From JBNKWA01 sp050299555 (GTDB lineage: Bacteria; Pseudomonadota; Alphaproteobacteria; Rhodobacterales; Rhodobacteraceae), in NCBI GenBank assembly GCA_050299555.1, contig JBNKWA010000019.1:1-64000 (forward strand): a stretch of DNA of 64,000 nt, written 5' to 3'. This document shows positions 16,885 to 24,895 of the stretch, piece after piece. The notes below the pieces were generated by a model. It did no database searches, was not told the origin of the DNA, and saw only the letters and a program-made list of their open reading frames with translations. Both the position numbers and the translations under genes were made by a program. How positions within the stretch are numbered: position 1 is the first letter of the stretch; the number at the start of each line of letters is the position of its first letter.

Positions 16885-17565
16885 ATGCCAATGCCCGCGA
16901 TGCTCGCGCCTTCGGTCGATTGGTCCGAGAACGGCACGCCGCTCTCGCGCCAATATGATGATCCGTATTACTCGCTGGCCGGTGGGCTGGCCGAGGCGAG
17001 GCATGTGTTTCTCGGCGGCAACGATCTGCCCGGGCGCTTTTGCGAAGGGTTCCACATCGCCGAGCTTGGTTTCGGCACCGGCCTCAACGTTCTGGCCGCC
17101 TGGGCTGCCTGGCATTCGGCAGCGATGCCAGGCGCCCTCACCGTCACCAGTTTTGAGATCGCGCCGCTAGCCGCCGGCGACATGACCCAGGCCCTCTCTG
17201 CCTTTCCGGAGCTGGCCCCGGAGGCGGCCCTTCTGACCGCCGCCCGGGCGCGGGGCGAGACGGAAATAGAAACGCCGGATCTGCGACTGAGTGTGATTGT
17301 CGGCGATGCCGTGGAGACGTTGCCGGGCTGGAACGGCTGCGCCCACGCGTGGTTTCTCGACGGGTTCGCGCCACGCAAGAACCCCGCTCTTTGGTCGCCG
17401 GCGCTGATGGCTGAGGTCGCCCGCCACAGCGCGCCGGGCGCCACCTTTGCCACCTATTCCGCTGCCCGCGCGGTGCGCGATGCGCTGGCCAGCGCAGGAT
17501 TTGCCACCCGCGTTGCACCCGGCTTCGCGGGCAAGCGCCACATGAGCTGCGGTGTCCTGTCATGA
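16885..17565 (+). CDS. mnmD: tRNA 5-methylaminomethyl-2-thiouridine methyltransferase (MnmD)
   Basis: The product is 226 aa. It starts with the family pattern around WSENGTPLSRQYDDPYYS. The SAM-binding loop is IAELGFGTGLNVLA, and the conserved HAWFLDGFAPRKNPALWSP follows. Members of this DUF752-type family methylate nm5s2U to mnm5s2U on tRNA. In E. coli the domain is fused to the FAD oxidoreductase in MnmC. Here the two are separate and divergent, 61 bp apart. The start is one of three close ATGs (16885, 16891, 16900). Its stop overlaps the next gene by 4 bp. Confidence 0.92.
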   Translation: MPMPAMLAPSVDWSENGTPLSRQYDDPYYSLAGGLAEARHVFLGGNDLPGRFCEGFHIAELGFGTGLNVLAAWAAWHSAAMPGALTVTSFEIAPLAAGDMTQALSAFPELAPEAALLTAARARGETEIETPDLRLSVIVGDAVETLPGWNGCAHAWFLDGFAPRKNPALWSPALMAEVARHSAPGATFATYSAARAVRDALASAGFATRVAPGFAGKRHMSCGVLS

Positions 17566-18485
17566 CCGGCAACAACACCCGCAAGGGCGTCATTCTGCTG
17601 CTCATCACCACCTTTGTGTTTGCGATGCAGGACGGGCTGTCGCGCCATCTGGCCGAAACCTACAACGTGATGATCGTGGTCACGTTCCGCTACTGGTTCT
17701 TTGCCGCCTTCGTCATCGTGCTGGCACAGGCGCGCTCCGGCGGGCTCGCCGCGGCCGCCCGTACCAGCCAGCCCTTTCTGCAGTGTTTCCGCGGCCTTTT
17801 GCTGGTGGCCGAGATCTGTGTCATGGTGCTGGCCTTCGCCCGTCTTGGCCTGGTCGAGAGCCACGCCATCTTCGCATGCTACCCACTCTTGGTGGCGGCG
17901 CTTTCCGGCCCTATCCTGGGCGAAGGCGTGGGCTGGCGGCGCTGGGTCGCCATTGCCGTCGGCTTTGTCGGCGTGCTGATCATTCTCAGGCCGGGCTTCA
18001 AGGTCTTCAGCCCCGATTCGCTGATCGCCCTGACCGCGGCCTTGATGTTCGCGCTCTACAGTCTGCTGACGCGTTTTGCCGCTCGTCGGGACACGGCCGA
18101 GACCAGCTTCTTTTTCACCGGCGTTGCCGGAGCCGCTGCGATAAGCTTGGCAGCGCCATTCTTCTGGGAGCCAATGCAGAACGCGGCGGACTGGGCAATG
18201 ATGCTGGCCCTCTGCATCACCGGCGCGCTGGGGCACTATCTGCTGATAAAGGCCTACGAGGCAGCCGAGGCCAGCGCCATTCAGCCGTTCGCATACTTCC
18301 AACTCGTTTTCGCCGCCGCCATCGGCATGACGGTGTTTGGCGACGTGCTGGAGTTGCCGACCGCCGCAGGGGCAGGCCTGATCATTGCTGCCGGTATCTA
18401 CACCCTGTGGCGGGCGCGGGTCAGAGCGCGGGCGGCCGCGCGCGCGGCCGCAGCGGCGCAAGCCCGGCCGGCGGCGGCGCAGTGA
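17562..18485 (+). CDS. EamA/DMT-family transporter
   Basis: The product is 307 aa with about ten hydrophobic segments in two EamA halves (LLLITTFVFAMQDGLSRHLA at the start and PFAYFQLVFAAAIGMTVFGD in the last third). The family moves small metabolites such as amino acids or their derivatives across the inner membrane. Here the substrate is unknown. Its ATG overlaps the mnmD stop (ATGA), so the two are co-translated. The Ala/Arg-rich C-terminus overlaps the 3' end of the convergent lytic transglycosylase gene by 65 bp. Confidence 0.9.
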   Translation: MTGNNTRKGVILLLITTFVFAMQDGLSRHLAETYNVMIVVTFRYWFFAAFVIVLAQARSGGLAAAARTSQPFLQCFRGLLLVAEICVMVLAFARLGLVESHAIFACYPLLVAALSGPILGEGVGWRRWVAIAVGFVGVLIILRPGFKVFSPDSLIALTAALMFALYSLLTRFAARRDTAETSFFFTGVAGAAAISLAAPFFWEPMQNAADWAMMLALCITGALGHYLLIKAYEAAEASAIQPFAYFQLVFAAAIGMTVFGDVLELPTAAGAGLIIAAGIYTLWRARVRARAAARAAAAAQARPAAAQ

Positions 18486-20550
18486 GTTCGGCCAGCGCCG
18501 GTCTGGGCCGCGGCCGCACGTTGCCGCGGACCGGTCGGGCCGGGTCGCGCGCCGCCAGGTTGACGACCTTTTTCGGCGGCCGGGGCGGCCCTTCGACTTC
18601 GTGCACCTCGAGAAGTGCCGTCAAACTGGCCCCCGGGCGGCCCAGTCGCTGACGATAGATCGCAACCCCTTCGAGCACGCGCATCACATAGTTCTGGGTT
18701 TCGCGGAACGGTATGGCCTCGATCCAGTCCACTGGATCGATGCCTGGCAGGCGCGGGTCGCCATTCGCCTCGATCCAGGAATCCACCCTGGCCGGCCCCG
18801 CATTGTACGCTGCTGCCGCCAGAACATGGCTGCCGTCGTATCGGTCGAGCATTTTGGCCAGATACCCGGCGCCCAGCCGGGCGTTATAGGCGGCATCCGC
18901 GGTCAGCCTTGCCGGACGGTCCTCCTCGCCCATTGCCTCGGCCATCGCCTTGGCGGTGCGGGGCATCAGCTGCATCAAACCCCGTGCTCCGGCCGGGCTG
19001 ACGACTTCAGGGTTTAGTTCGCTCTCCTGCCGTGCAACCGCGAGTGCCAATGGTGCTTCTACGGCCAATGCCTGATCGGCAAGTGCGGGAGTCCCGACAG
19101 GGTAGTAGGCATCCGCTGCGATGACGCCGCGCACCGCCAGTCGCTTTCCGAGCCTGACGGCGATGTGGCCGCGCCCGGTGTCGAGGGCCAGCCGGGTCAG
19201 CCGAATCGTATCCTCGACCCCAAGGGTTTCGCCGGCGTGCAGCAGGAAGCGATCCGCCATTCCCTCCAGACCGGCCTGGCGAAGCAGAAGCGCGGCGCGG
19301 ACAACCGACGATTCCATCAAGGGCGAGTGCGACCAGTCGTCACCTCCGCCCGTTCGGGCGAGCGCGGGGTCGGGATCGAGCCCCGCCGCCGCCGCTGCGA
19401 GCTGGCCGTAGAAACTTGACTGGTGGCGGGCGCCAAAGGTGTAGGCCGCCCTGGCCGCATCGGGGTGGCCGGCAGCCGCCTCGGCCCTACCGAGCCAATA
19501 CCCGGCGCGGCCCAGCGAGATCGGCGTCTTGACCGCATCGCGGAACTTGGTGAAATGCCCGACCGCCAGCGCTGGATCGTTCAGCCGGGTGAGCGCGACA
19601 TAACCGGACAGCCATTCCAGGTCGGCATAGTCGCTGCCTTCGTCAAGGAAGTGCCGACTGGCCAGGCGATAGGCGGTGTGCACGCGCCCGTCCCGCATCG
19701 CCTCGCGCGCCAGGCTGCGGCGCCGGTCGCCCCACCGCGCCGGCTCGCCCAGGGTGTCGGCACTGGCCGACTGTTCCAGAAGCACCGTTTCGGCGCTCAG
19801 CCAGCGGCCTTTGCGGATACGCCAGTTCATCCGGTCGAAGGCGAGGCCCGGATCATCCTGCAGCCGGGCCGGCACCGCCTCGATCAGCGTGTCGACACCC
19901 GGTTCGTCCCGTTGCAGGGCGATCCTTGCCCTGGCCAGTGCCACGCCGCCCGAACTCAGCGTTGGCAGCATGGCCTCAGCCTGGCTTATACGGCCCGACC
20001 AGAGCATCGCGTCGGTTCGGTTCCAGTGGTTGTCGTCGATGATGCCGCCATAGGTGGTCTGGAAGGCGGCGCGCTCGCTGACCGACATCGTGAGCGAGGT
20101 CCAGGCGCGGACAACCTCGGCCCTGGCTTCGTCGTCCCGGCCAGACTGCGACAGCGCTCGCGCCAGGCGATACGCCCCTGCGCCCGTGGAAGGTGAGCCA
20201 TTGGCGAAAAAGGCGGTCACGGCGGCCGGGGCCAGCCCGGCTGGCATCTGCACTTCGGCCTTGGCACGGATCAACTCAAGCCCGGGCCAGTCAGGATGCG
20301 CCGCCAGGAACCGGGCGTAGTCCTCCCAGCTTCCCCTGCCTTTGCGCAACCGCAGCCATTCTGCCAGTGCGAGCACTTCGGCTTGGGCCGACCGCGACGC
20401 CAACCCTCTCGCCCTGTCCCAGTCGTCTGCTTCCGCTGCCTCGATGACTGCCTTCAGCACCGCCCCCTCCGAGGTGGTCGCAAGACCGGTCTCGGGCAAA
20501 CCCAGAAGCAGCAGAGCCGCCGCAAGCGGCAGCCAGGGACGCAATGGCAT
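18421..20550 (-). CDS. soluble lytic murein transglycosylase
   Basis: The product is 709 aa. A signal peptide (LPLAAALLLLGLPETGLA) leads into a long helical solenoid (about 30-480), then the SLT catalytic domain at ~500-620. The catalytic Glu is in VARQESELNPEVVS, followed by GLMQLMP and AAYNAGPARVDSW. The enzyme cuts the MurNAc-GlcNAc bond of peptidoglycan in the periplasm, forming anhydro ends. The C-terminal tail is Pro/Arg-rich and read from the overlap with the DMT gene. It is divergent from dapA. Confidence 0.95.
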   Translation of the reverse strand: MPLRPWLPLAAALLLLGLPETGLATTSEGAVLKAVIEAAEADDWDRARGLASRSAQAEVLALAEWLRLRKGRGSWEDYARFLAAHPDWPGLELIRAKAEVQMPAGLAPAAVTAFFANGSPSTGAGAYRLARALSQSGRDDEARAEVVRAWTSLTMSVSERAAFQTTYGGIIDDNHWNRTDAMLWSGRISQAEAMLPTLSSGGVALARARIALQRDEPGVDTLIEAVPARLQDDPGLAFDRMNWRIRKGRWLSAETVLLEQSASADTLGEPARWGDRRRSLAREAMRDGRVHTAYRLASRHFLDEGSDYADLEWLSGYVALTRLNDPALAVGHFTKFRDAVKTPISLGRAGYWLGRAEAAAGHPDAARAAYTFGARHQSSFYGQLAAAAAGLDPDPALARTGGGDDWSHSPLMESSVVRAALLLRQAGLEGMADRFLLHAGETLGVEDTIRLTRLALDTGRGHIAVRLGKRLAVRGVIAADAYYPVGTPALADQALAVEAPLALAVARQESELNPEVVSPAGARGLMQLMPRTAKAMAEAMGEEDRPARLTADAAYNARLGAGYLAKMLDRYDGSHVLAAAAYNAGPARVDSWIEANGDPRLPGIDPVDWIEAIPFRETQNYVMRVLEGVAIYRQRLGRPGASLTALLEVHEVEGPPRPPKKVVNLAARDPARPVRGNVRPRPRPALAELTAPPPAGLAPLRPRARPPAL

Positions 20551-20717
20551 GACTTACTCACACGTGCTCGACAGGCGCTGGCGACCATAGGGCATCGGGG
20601 GGCGTAGCACCAAGTACTTTCTTCAACCCGAGATTGCAGGCTTTTGCCCGCTCTTGCGCAGGCTGGCGCCGACGGATAGGGTCCGCACCCGCCGCATGCA
20701 ACGACAAGAGGCCGTCG

Positions 20718-21593
20718 ATGTTCCAGGGATCCATGCCCGCTCTTGTCACGCCGTTCCGCGATGGCCGGATTGACGAAGCCGCGCTCGAGGCGCTGGTCGA
20801 CTGGCACGTGGCCGAGGGGAGCCACGGCATCGTCCCCGTCGGCACCACCGGCGAGAGCCCGACCCTGACCCACGAGGAGCATGGCCGGGTCATCGAGGTG
20901 GTGGTCAAGACCGCGGCCGGACGGGTGCCGGTGATCGCCGGTGCCGGCTCCAACAACACCGCCGAGGGGATCGAGCTGATCCGCCATGCCGAGAAGGTGG
21001 GCGCCGACGCCGCGCTGGTGGTCACGCCGTATTACAACAAGCCGACGCAGCGGGGGCTGATTGCCCACTTCACCGCCCTGCACGATGCCTGCAACCTGCC
21101 GATCATCATCTACAACATCCCCGGGCGATCGGTCGTCGACATGACCCCCGAGACCATGGGCGAGCTGGCCAAGCTGCCGCGCATCGTCGGCGTCAAGGAT
21201 GCCACCGGCGACGTGGTCCGGGTCTCGAAGCAGCGCGAGACCTGCGGCGCCGACTTCATCCAGCTCTCCGGCGAGGACGCCTCGGCGCTGGGCTTCAACA
21301 TGCATGGCGGCCGGGGCTGCATCTCGGTCACCGCCAACGTTGCGCCGCGGCTCTGCGCCGAATTCCAGGAGGCGACGCTCAACAACAACTGGCGCCGCGC
21401 GCGCGAGCTGCACGAGCGGCTGATGCCGCTGCACACGGCGGTGTTCCTGGAGCCGGGCGTCGCCGGGGCCAAGACCGGGCTGGCGATCCTCGGCCGCTGC
21501 AGCGACGAGGTGCGGCTGCCGCTGACCGTGGTGCTGCCCGAGACGCGGGAGCGGATCGCCGAGGCGATGCGTTTTGCAGGCCTGATCAACTAG
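20718..21593 (+). CDS. dapA: 4-hydroxy-tetrahydrodipicolinate synthase
   Basis: The product is 291 aa, typical of DapA. It has GTTGE (42-46), the catalytic Tyr132 in YNIPGR and the Schiff-base Lys160 in VGVKDAT. It condenses pyruvate with aspartate semialdehyde, the first step of the lysine/diaminopimelate branch. The start at 20718 has AAGAGG upstream and fits the family N-terminus MFQGSMPALVTPF. In many alphaproteobacteria dapA is followed closely by smpB. Here a repeat element and two unrelated genes lie between them. Confidence 0.97.
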   Translation: MFQGSMPALVTPFRDGRIDEAALEALVDWHVAEGSHGIVPVGTTGESPTLTHEEHGRVIEVVVKTAAGRVPVIAGAGSNNTAEGIELIRHAEKVGADAALVVTPYYNKPTQRGLIAHFTALHDACNLPIIIYNIPGRSVVDMTPETMGELAKLPRIVGVKDATGDVVRVSKQRETCGADFIQLSGEDASALGFNMHGGRGCISVTANVAPRLCAEFQEATLNNNWRRARELHERLMPLHTAVFLEPGVAGAKTGLAILGRCSDEVRLPLTVVLPETRERIAEAMRFAGLIN

Positions 21594-21612
21594 CCGGGCA
21601 CGGCGCTTCCCC

Positions 21613-22150
21613 GTCCCCATGGGGACGGGGTGTCAGGCCATTGATTTGCTGTCGTTTCTCGTGGGGACGGATTGGGGACGGACAGATCGCGCCCGCGATC
21701 GCACCCGGGATGCTCCCGCCGCGCCCCGGGCGTGTCCCCATGGGGACGGTGGGTCAAGCTGCTGGTTTCATTGCCAAACCGGTGGGGACATCTGGGGACG
21801 CAAAAGATTGGCCCCGATCGCCGCTCCCCATCCACCCGTCCCGGCGCCCGGGTGCGATCCGGCTGAAAGATCCGGTGCCTTGCAACCGTCCCCATGGGGA
21901 CGGTGGGTCAAGCTGCTGGAATCGTGGGAAAACCCGTGGGGACATCTGGGGACACCAGTAGATCGCCCTCAATCGCGCCCCAATCGCACCCAGGGGCCGC
22001 TGCCCGCCCACCCAGCCTCGCGGCCCGGGGGCGATCCGGCCCGGCGCGGGCCAATTTTTGGCGGGTTCGGCAGCGTCCCCACGGGGACGCATGGTCAAGT
22101 TACTGATTTATAATGATAAAAGTGTTAACGCCGGTGGGGACGGTGGGGAC
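21613..22150 (+). repeat. modular GTCCCCATGGGGAC repeat array (4 palindromes)
   Basis: Palindromes lie at 21613, 21734, 21888 and 22075 (the last is GTCCCCACGGGGAC). Units at 21734 and 21888 share GGTGGGTCAAGCTGCTGG, then GTGGGGACATCTGGGGAC. Spacers of ~55-120 bp are C-rich and partly similar to each other. The last palindrome starts the terminal module with AAAAGTGTTAACGC and two GGTGGGGAC copies (22133, 22142). The array fills the gap between convergent dapA and the SbmA-like gene. Nothing else is recognisable in 21594-22305. Confidence 0.9.
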
Positions 22151-22305
22151 GAGGTGGTGCCGCGCCATCGTCCTGGCCCCTGACGGGCCTGCGGCGGCAT
22201 CGGTCCTTGCGCACCGGATCGTGCCCGGGCGCGCAAGGGAGGGTGGGTGGGGCGCGTCCGGGCACGATCCCGCACAAAGTTCCGGCGATCACGGACGGCA
22301 GGGCA

Positions 22306-23562
22306 TCACACCGCCTGCGTTGCGCCCTCGAACTCGATGTCGGACATCTCCCGCCCCTCGATCGCCCTCTCGAATGCGGCAAGCCGCTTGTAGATCGACA
22401 TCAGGTCGACGATTGTCGTCCACGAGTTGACCAGGAACTGGAACGAGTTCGAAACCTGTCCGAAAGCGGTCAGGATCTGCTGCAGGATGCCGAAGGTGAT
22501 GGCTCCGGCGGCGATGGTGGGCACCAGGATCACATAGGCGAAGATGTTGTCGGCCTGGATGTAGAGGCCACGCGCGACGTTGAAGTACATGTAGTTCAGG
22601 TACAGCCGGAAGTAGTTGCGGCGCACATTCGAAAACAGCTCGGTGAGCGTCATGGGCTGGGCCCGGTCGGCATCGTCCTCGCCGTAGACCAGTTCCTTGC
22701 GATAGGCCGCCTCGACGCGCTGGTTGCGAAACTCCAGCCCCGGCAGCTTGATGCCGACGATGGCCAGAAGTCCGGTGCCGAAAACCGACCAGAACACCGC
22801 GGCGGTAAAGAGCGGCGCCGGGATCGCCCCCACCAACGGCAGCTCGGTGACATAGGAGGACAGGCCCCAGAGGATGGGCAGGAAGGCGAAGAGCGTCATC
22901 ACCGAGTCGATCACCGCAACGCCCAGCCCCTCGGTGATCGAGGCGAAGCGCATGGTGTCCTCCTGGATACGCTGGCTGGCGCCCTCGATATGGCGGACCC
23001 GCTTCCAGCGCGCGGTGTAGAAGTCGTTCATCGCCGTGCGCCAGCGAAACACGTAGTGGCTGATGAAGAACCGCGTCAGGACGTAGACCACCATCCACAC
23101 CAGCGCGATCTTGGCGAAGATGATGATGTAGCCCATCAGATCGCCGGCGGTGACCGCGCCCTCGCCGGTATTGTCGCCGGAAAGCGCCTTTTGCACGGAG
23201 TCGAAGAACGGACGCCGCCAGTTGTTCAGTGCCACCGAGACCTGCACGGAATAATAGGTCGAGAACAGGATCAGGATCGAGCCGAGTACCGACCATAGCT
23301 GCCAGGGATGCGGTGCGTAGAAGTACCAGAAGGCCCAGAACGCGGCGGCGAAGGCGCCGACGATGACGTAGAAGGTGATGAAGTCAGGGGTGGTGAAATG
23401 GCCGAGGCCGATTACCGGTTCGGCATCGGCCGCGGGCATCTCGAGCCCAAGCCAGCCGGCCACCGTGGCATCCAACTGGTACCAGACCAGGGCGCCGATG
23501 GCGCACCACACGACGAAGGACAGGAAGAACATCTTCGGCTTGGGGAAGAATGACTGGAACAC
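22306..23562 (-). CDS. SbmA/BacA-like peptide transporter
   Basis: The product is 418 aa from a GTG at 23562, which follows AAAGGGGG and gives the family start xFQSFFPKPKMFF. Seven or eight hydrophobic segments and the central block FRWRTAMNDFYTARWKRVRH-IEGASQRIQEDT mark the SbmA/BacA inner-membrane family. These proteins import peptides (bacteriocins, proline-rich peptides, bleomycin) and matter for symbiosis or envelope lipids in rhizobia. There is no nucleotide-binding domain, as expected of SbmA proteins. It lies between a repeat array and a divergent HugZ/smpB region. Confidence 0.88.
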   Translation of the reverse strand: MFQSFFPKPKMFFLSFVVWCAIGALVWYQLDATVAGWLGLEMPAADAEPVIGLGHFTTPDFITFYVIVGAFAAAFWAFWYFYAPHPWQLWSVLGSILILFSTYYSVQVSVALNNWRRPFFDSVQKALSGDNTGEGAVTAGDLMGYIIIFAKIALVWMVVYVLTRFFISHYVFRWRTAMNDFYTARWKRVRHIEGASQRIQEDTMRFASITEGLGVAVIDSVMTLFAFLPILWGLSSYVTELPLVGAIPAPLFTAAVFWSVFGTGLLAIVGIKLPGLEFRNQRVEAAYRKELVYGEDDADRAQPMTLTELFSNVRRNYFRLYLNYMYFNVARGLYIQADNIFAYVILVPTIAAGAITFGILQQILTAFGQVSNSFQFLVNSWTTIVDLMSIYKRLAAFERAIEGREMSDIEFEGATQAV

Positions 23563-23620
23563 GAGGCGCCCCCTTTCTGGAGCCATGTCGCGGGTCACGT
23601 TGAGGATTTTTGCCCTACGT

Positions 23621-24367
23621 TCAACCCCCTTCCGCTCGCGCCCGCTTCACGAGCGCGACAAGCCGGGGCCGGACCTCGTCGGCCGAGGCGAGCGGCGGGT
23701 CGAAGGTGGCCCGCGCCGTGGCGTCACCGAGCGCGAGGTCGAGACCCCCGGCGTCGAGCCCGGTAAGGCGCCATTTGCCCTGCCGCTGGTTAACGAAATG
23801 TGTCGCGATCAGCGCCACCGCTTCGGCGTGATCGGCGTTCATGTGTGCCACCGCCTCGGGCTCCAGTGCCTCCAGCCCGTCGGGGACCGGCGTGGCAAGC
23901 TCAAACGCGGTCAGCGCATAGGCCTTGCCGAAGCCGCCGTTGAGCGAGGCCCGCTCGGGTGCCAGCCGCCAGAAGGCGAAATCGGCGAAGTCGGCGTAGA
24001 GCGCGGATTTCGGGTGTCGGCGCAGGAAGCGGTCGCGGGCGTTGGTGCGGGCCTCGCCCGACAGCATCCCGGCCCGGCAGACAAGCGTGATGCGCGGATG
24101 GGCCAAGGGATCGCCGCGGCCGGTCTCGCCCAGAAGGATCGAGCAGCGCGGATCGGCCTCAAGCGCCCCGAAATGCGCCGAGAGCTGCGAGATCAGGATC
24201 AGCGGCGCGCCGGAAAGATCGGTCGCCACCGCGGCCCGGGAGGCGAGCGGCACGCCGGTCCCCGGCTCCAGCACCGCCAGCGCCCCGTGCCGGGCGCGCC
24301 GGATCAGCCCCCTGGCCTGGGCGATGGCAGCCGCATCGGTTTCGCGCAGCACCGATTTTCGTTCCAT
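23621..24367 (-). CDS. HugZ-like pyridoxamine-phosphate-oxidase-fold protein
   Basis: The product is 248 aa. Residues ~15-150 form a split-barrel flavin-type fold (GVPLASRAAVATDLSGAPLILISQLSAH, then RCSILLGETG). The C-terminal ~80 residues carry AVAHMNADHAEAVALIA, the motif of the DUF2470 domain found in the heme-utilisation protein HugZ. A role in heme or flavin chemistry is inferred from this architecture only. The start at 24367 matches the family length. It is divergent from smpB with a 51-bp gap. Confidence 0.82.
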   Translation of the reverse strand: MERKSVLRETDAAAIAQARGLIRRARHGALAVLEPGTGVPLASRAAVATDLSGAPLILISQLSAHFGALEADPRCSILLGETGRGDPLAHPRITLVCRAGMLSGEARTNARDRFLRRHPKSALYADFADFAFWRLAPERASLNGGFGKAYALTAFELATPVPDGLEALEPEAVAHMNADHAEAVALIATHFVNQRQGKWRLTGLDAGGLDLALGDATARATFDPPLASADEVRPRLVALVKRARAEGG

Positions 24368-24418
24368 GTAAGGGCCCTTGTGGACTCCGCTGGCGTCGCC
24401 GCATACATGCCAGCAATC

Positions 24419-24895
24419 ATGGCCGCCGAGAAGTCCGATCCCAACCGCAAGCAGGTCGCCGAGAACCGCAAGGCCCGGCACAACTATTTCATCGAGGACG
24501 ACCTCGAATGCGGCATCGTGCTTGAAGGGTCCGAGGTGAAGAGCCTCAGGACCGGCAAGGCCAATATCGGCGAAAGCTATGCGGCGGTGGAGCAGGGCGA
24601 GCTGTGGCTGGTGAACGCCTATATCCCGGCCTATGACAAGGCCCGCAGCTTTGGCCATGACGAGCGGCGGCGGCGGAAGCTCCTGGTCAATGCGCGCGAG
24701 CTTGCCAGGCTGTGGCAGGGGACGGAACGCGAGGGCGCGACGCTGGTGCCGCTCAGCCTCTATTTCAACGAGCGCGGGCGGGCCAAGCTGAAGCTCGGCA
24801 TCGCCACCGGCAAAAAGATGGCCGACAAGCGCGCCACCGAGGCCAAGCGCGACTGGGCGCGGCAGAAGGCCCGGCTGTTGCGCGAGCGTGGCTAG
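24419..24895 (+). CDS. smpB: SsrA-binding protein SmpB
   Basis: The 158-aa product has the SmpB core IVLEGSEVKSLRTGKANI, ESYAAVEQGELWLVNAYIPAY and the basic tail KKMADKRATEAKRDWARQK. SmpB binds tmRNA and brings it to stalled ribosomes for trans-translation in the cytoplasm. ATG 24419 fits the family. Another in-frame ATG at 24407 is possible. It overlaps the next regulator gene by 8 bp. The ssrA RNA gene was not seen in the window. Confidence 0.97.
   Translation: MAAEKSDPNRKQVAENRKARHNYFIEDDLECGIVLEGSEVKSLRTGKANIGESYAAVEQGELWLVNAYIPAYDKARSFGHDERRRRKLLVNARELARLWQGTEREGATLVPLSLYFNERGRAKLKLGIATGKKMADKRATEAKRDWARQKARLLRERG

Noticed and set aside
21619..22113. 164-codon frame inside the repeat array
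   Set aside because: It is formed from repeat units and C-rich spacers. Several other frames are also open there, so no protein is supported.
22116..22131. TATAAT-like sequence in the terminal repeat module as a promoter
   Set aside because: TATAAT occurs only in this copy. The other two modules keep the AAAAGTGTTAACGC part but not TATAAT.
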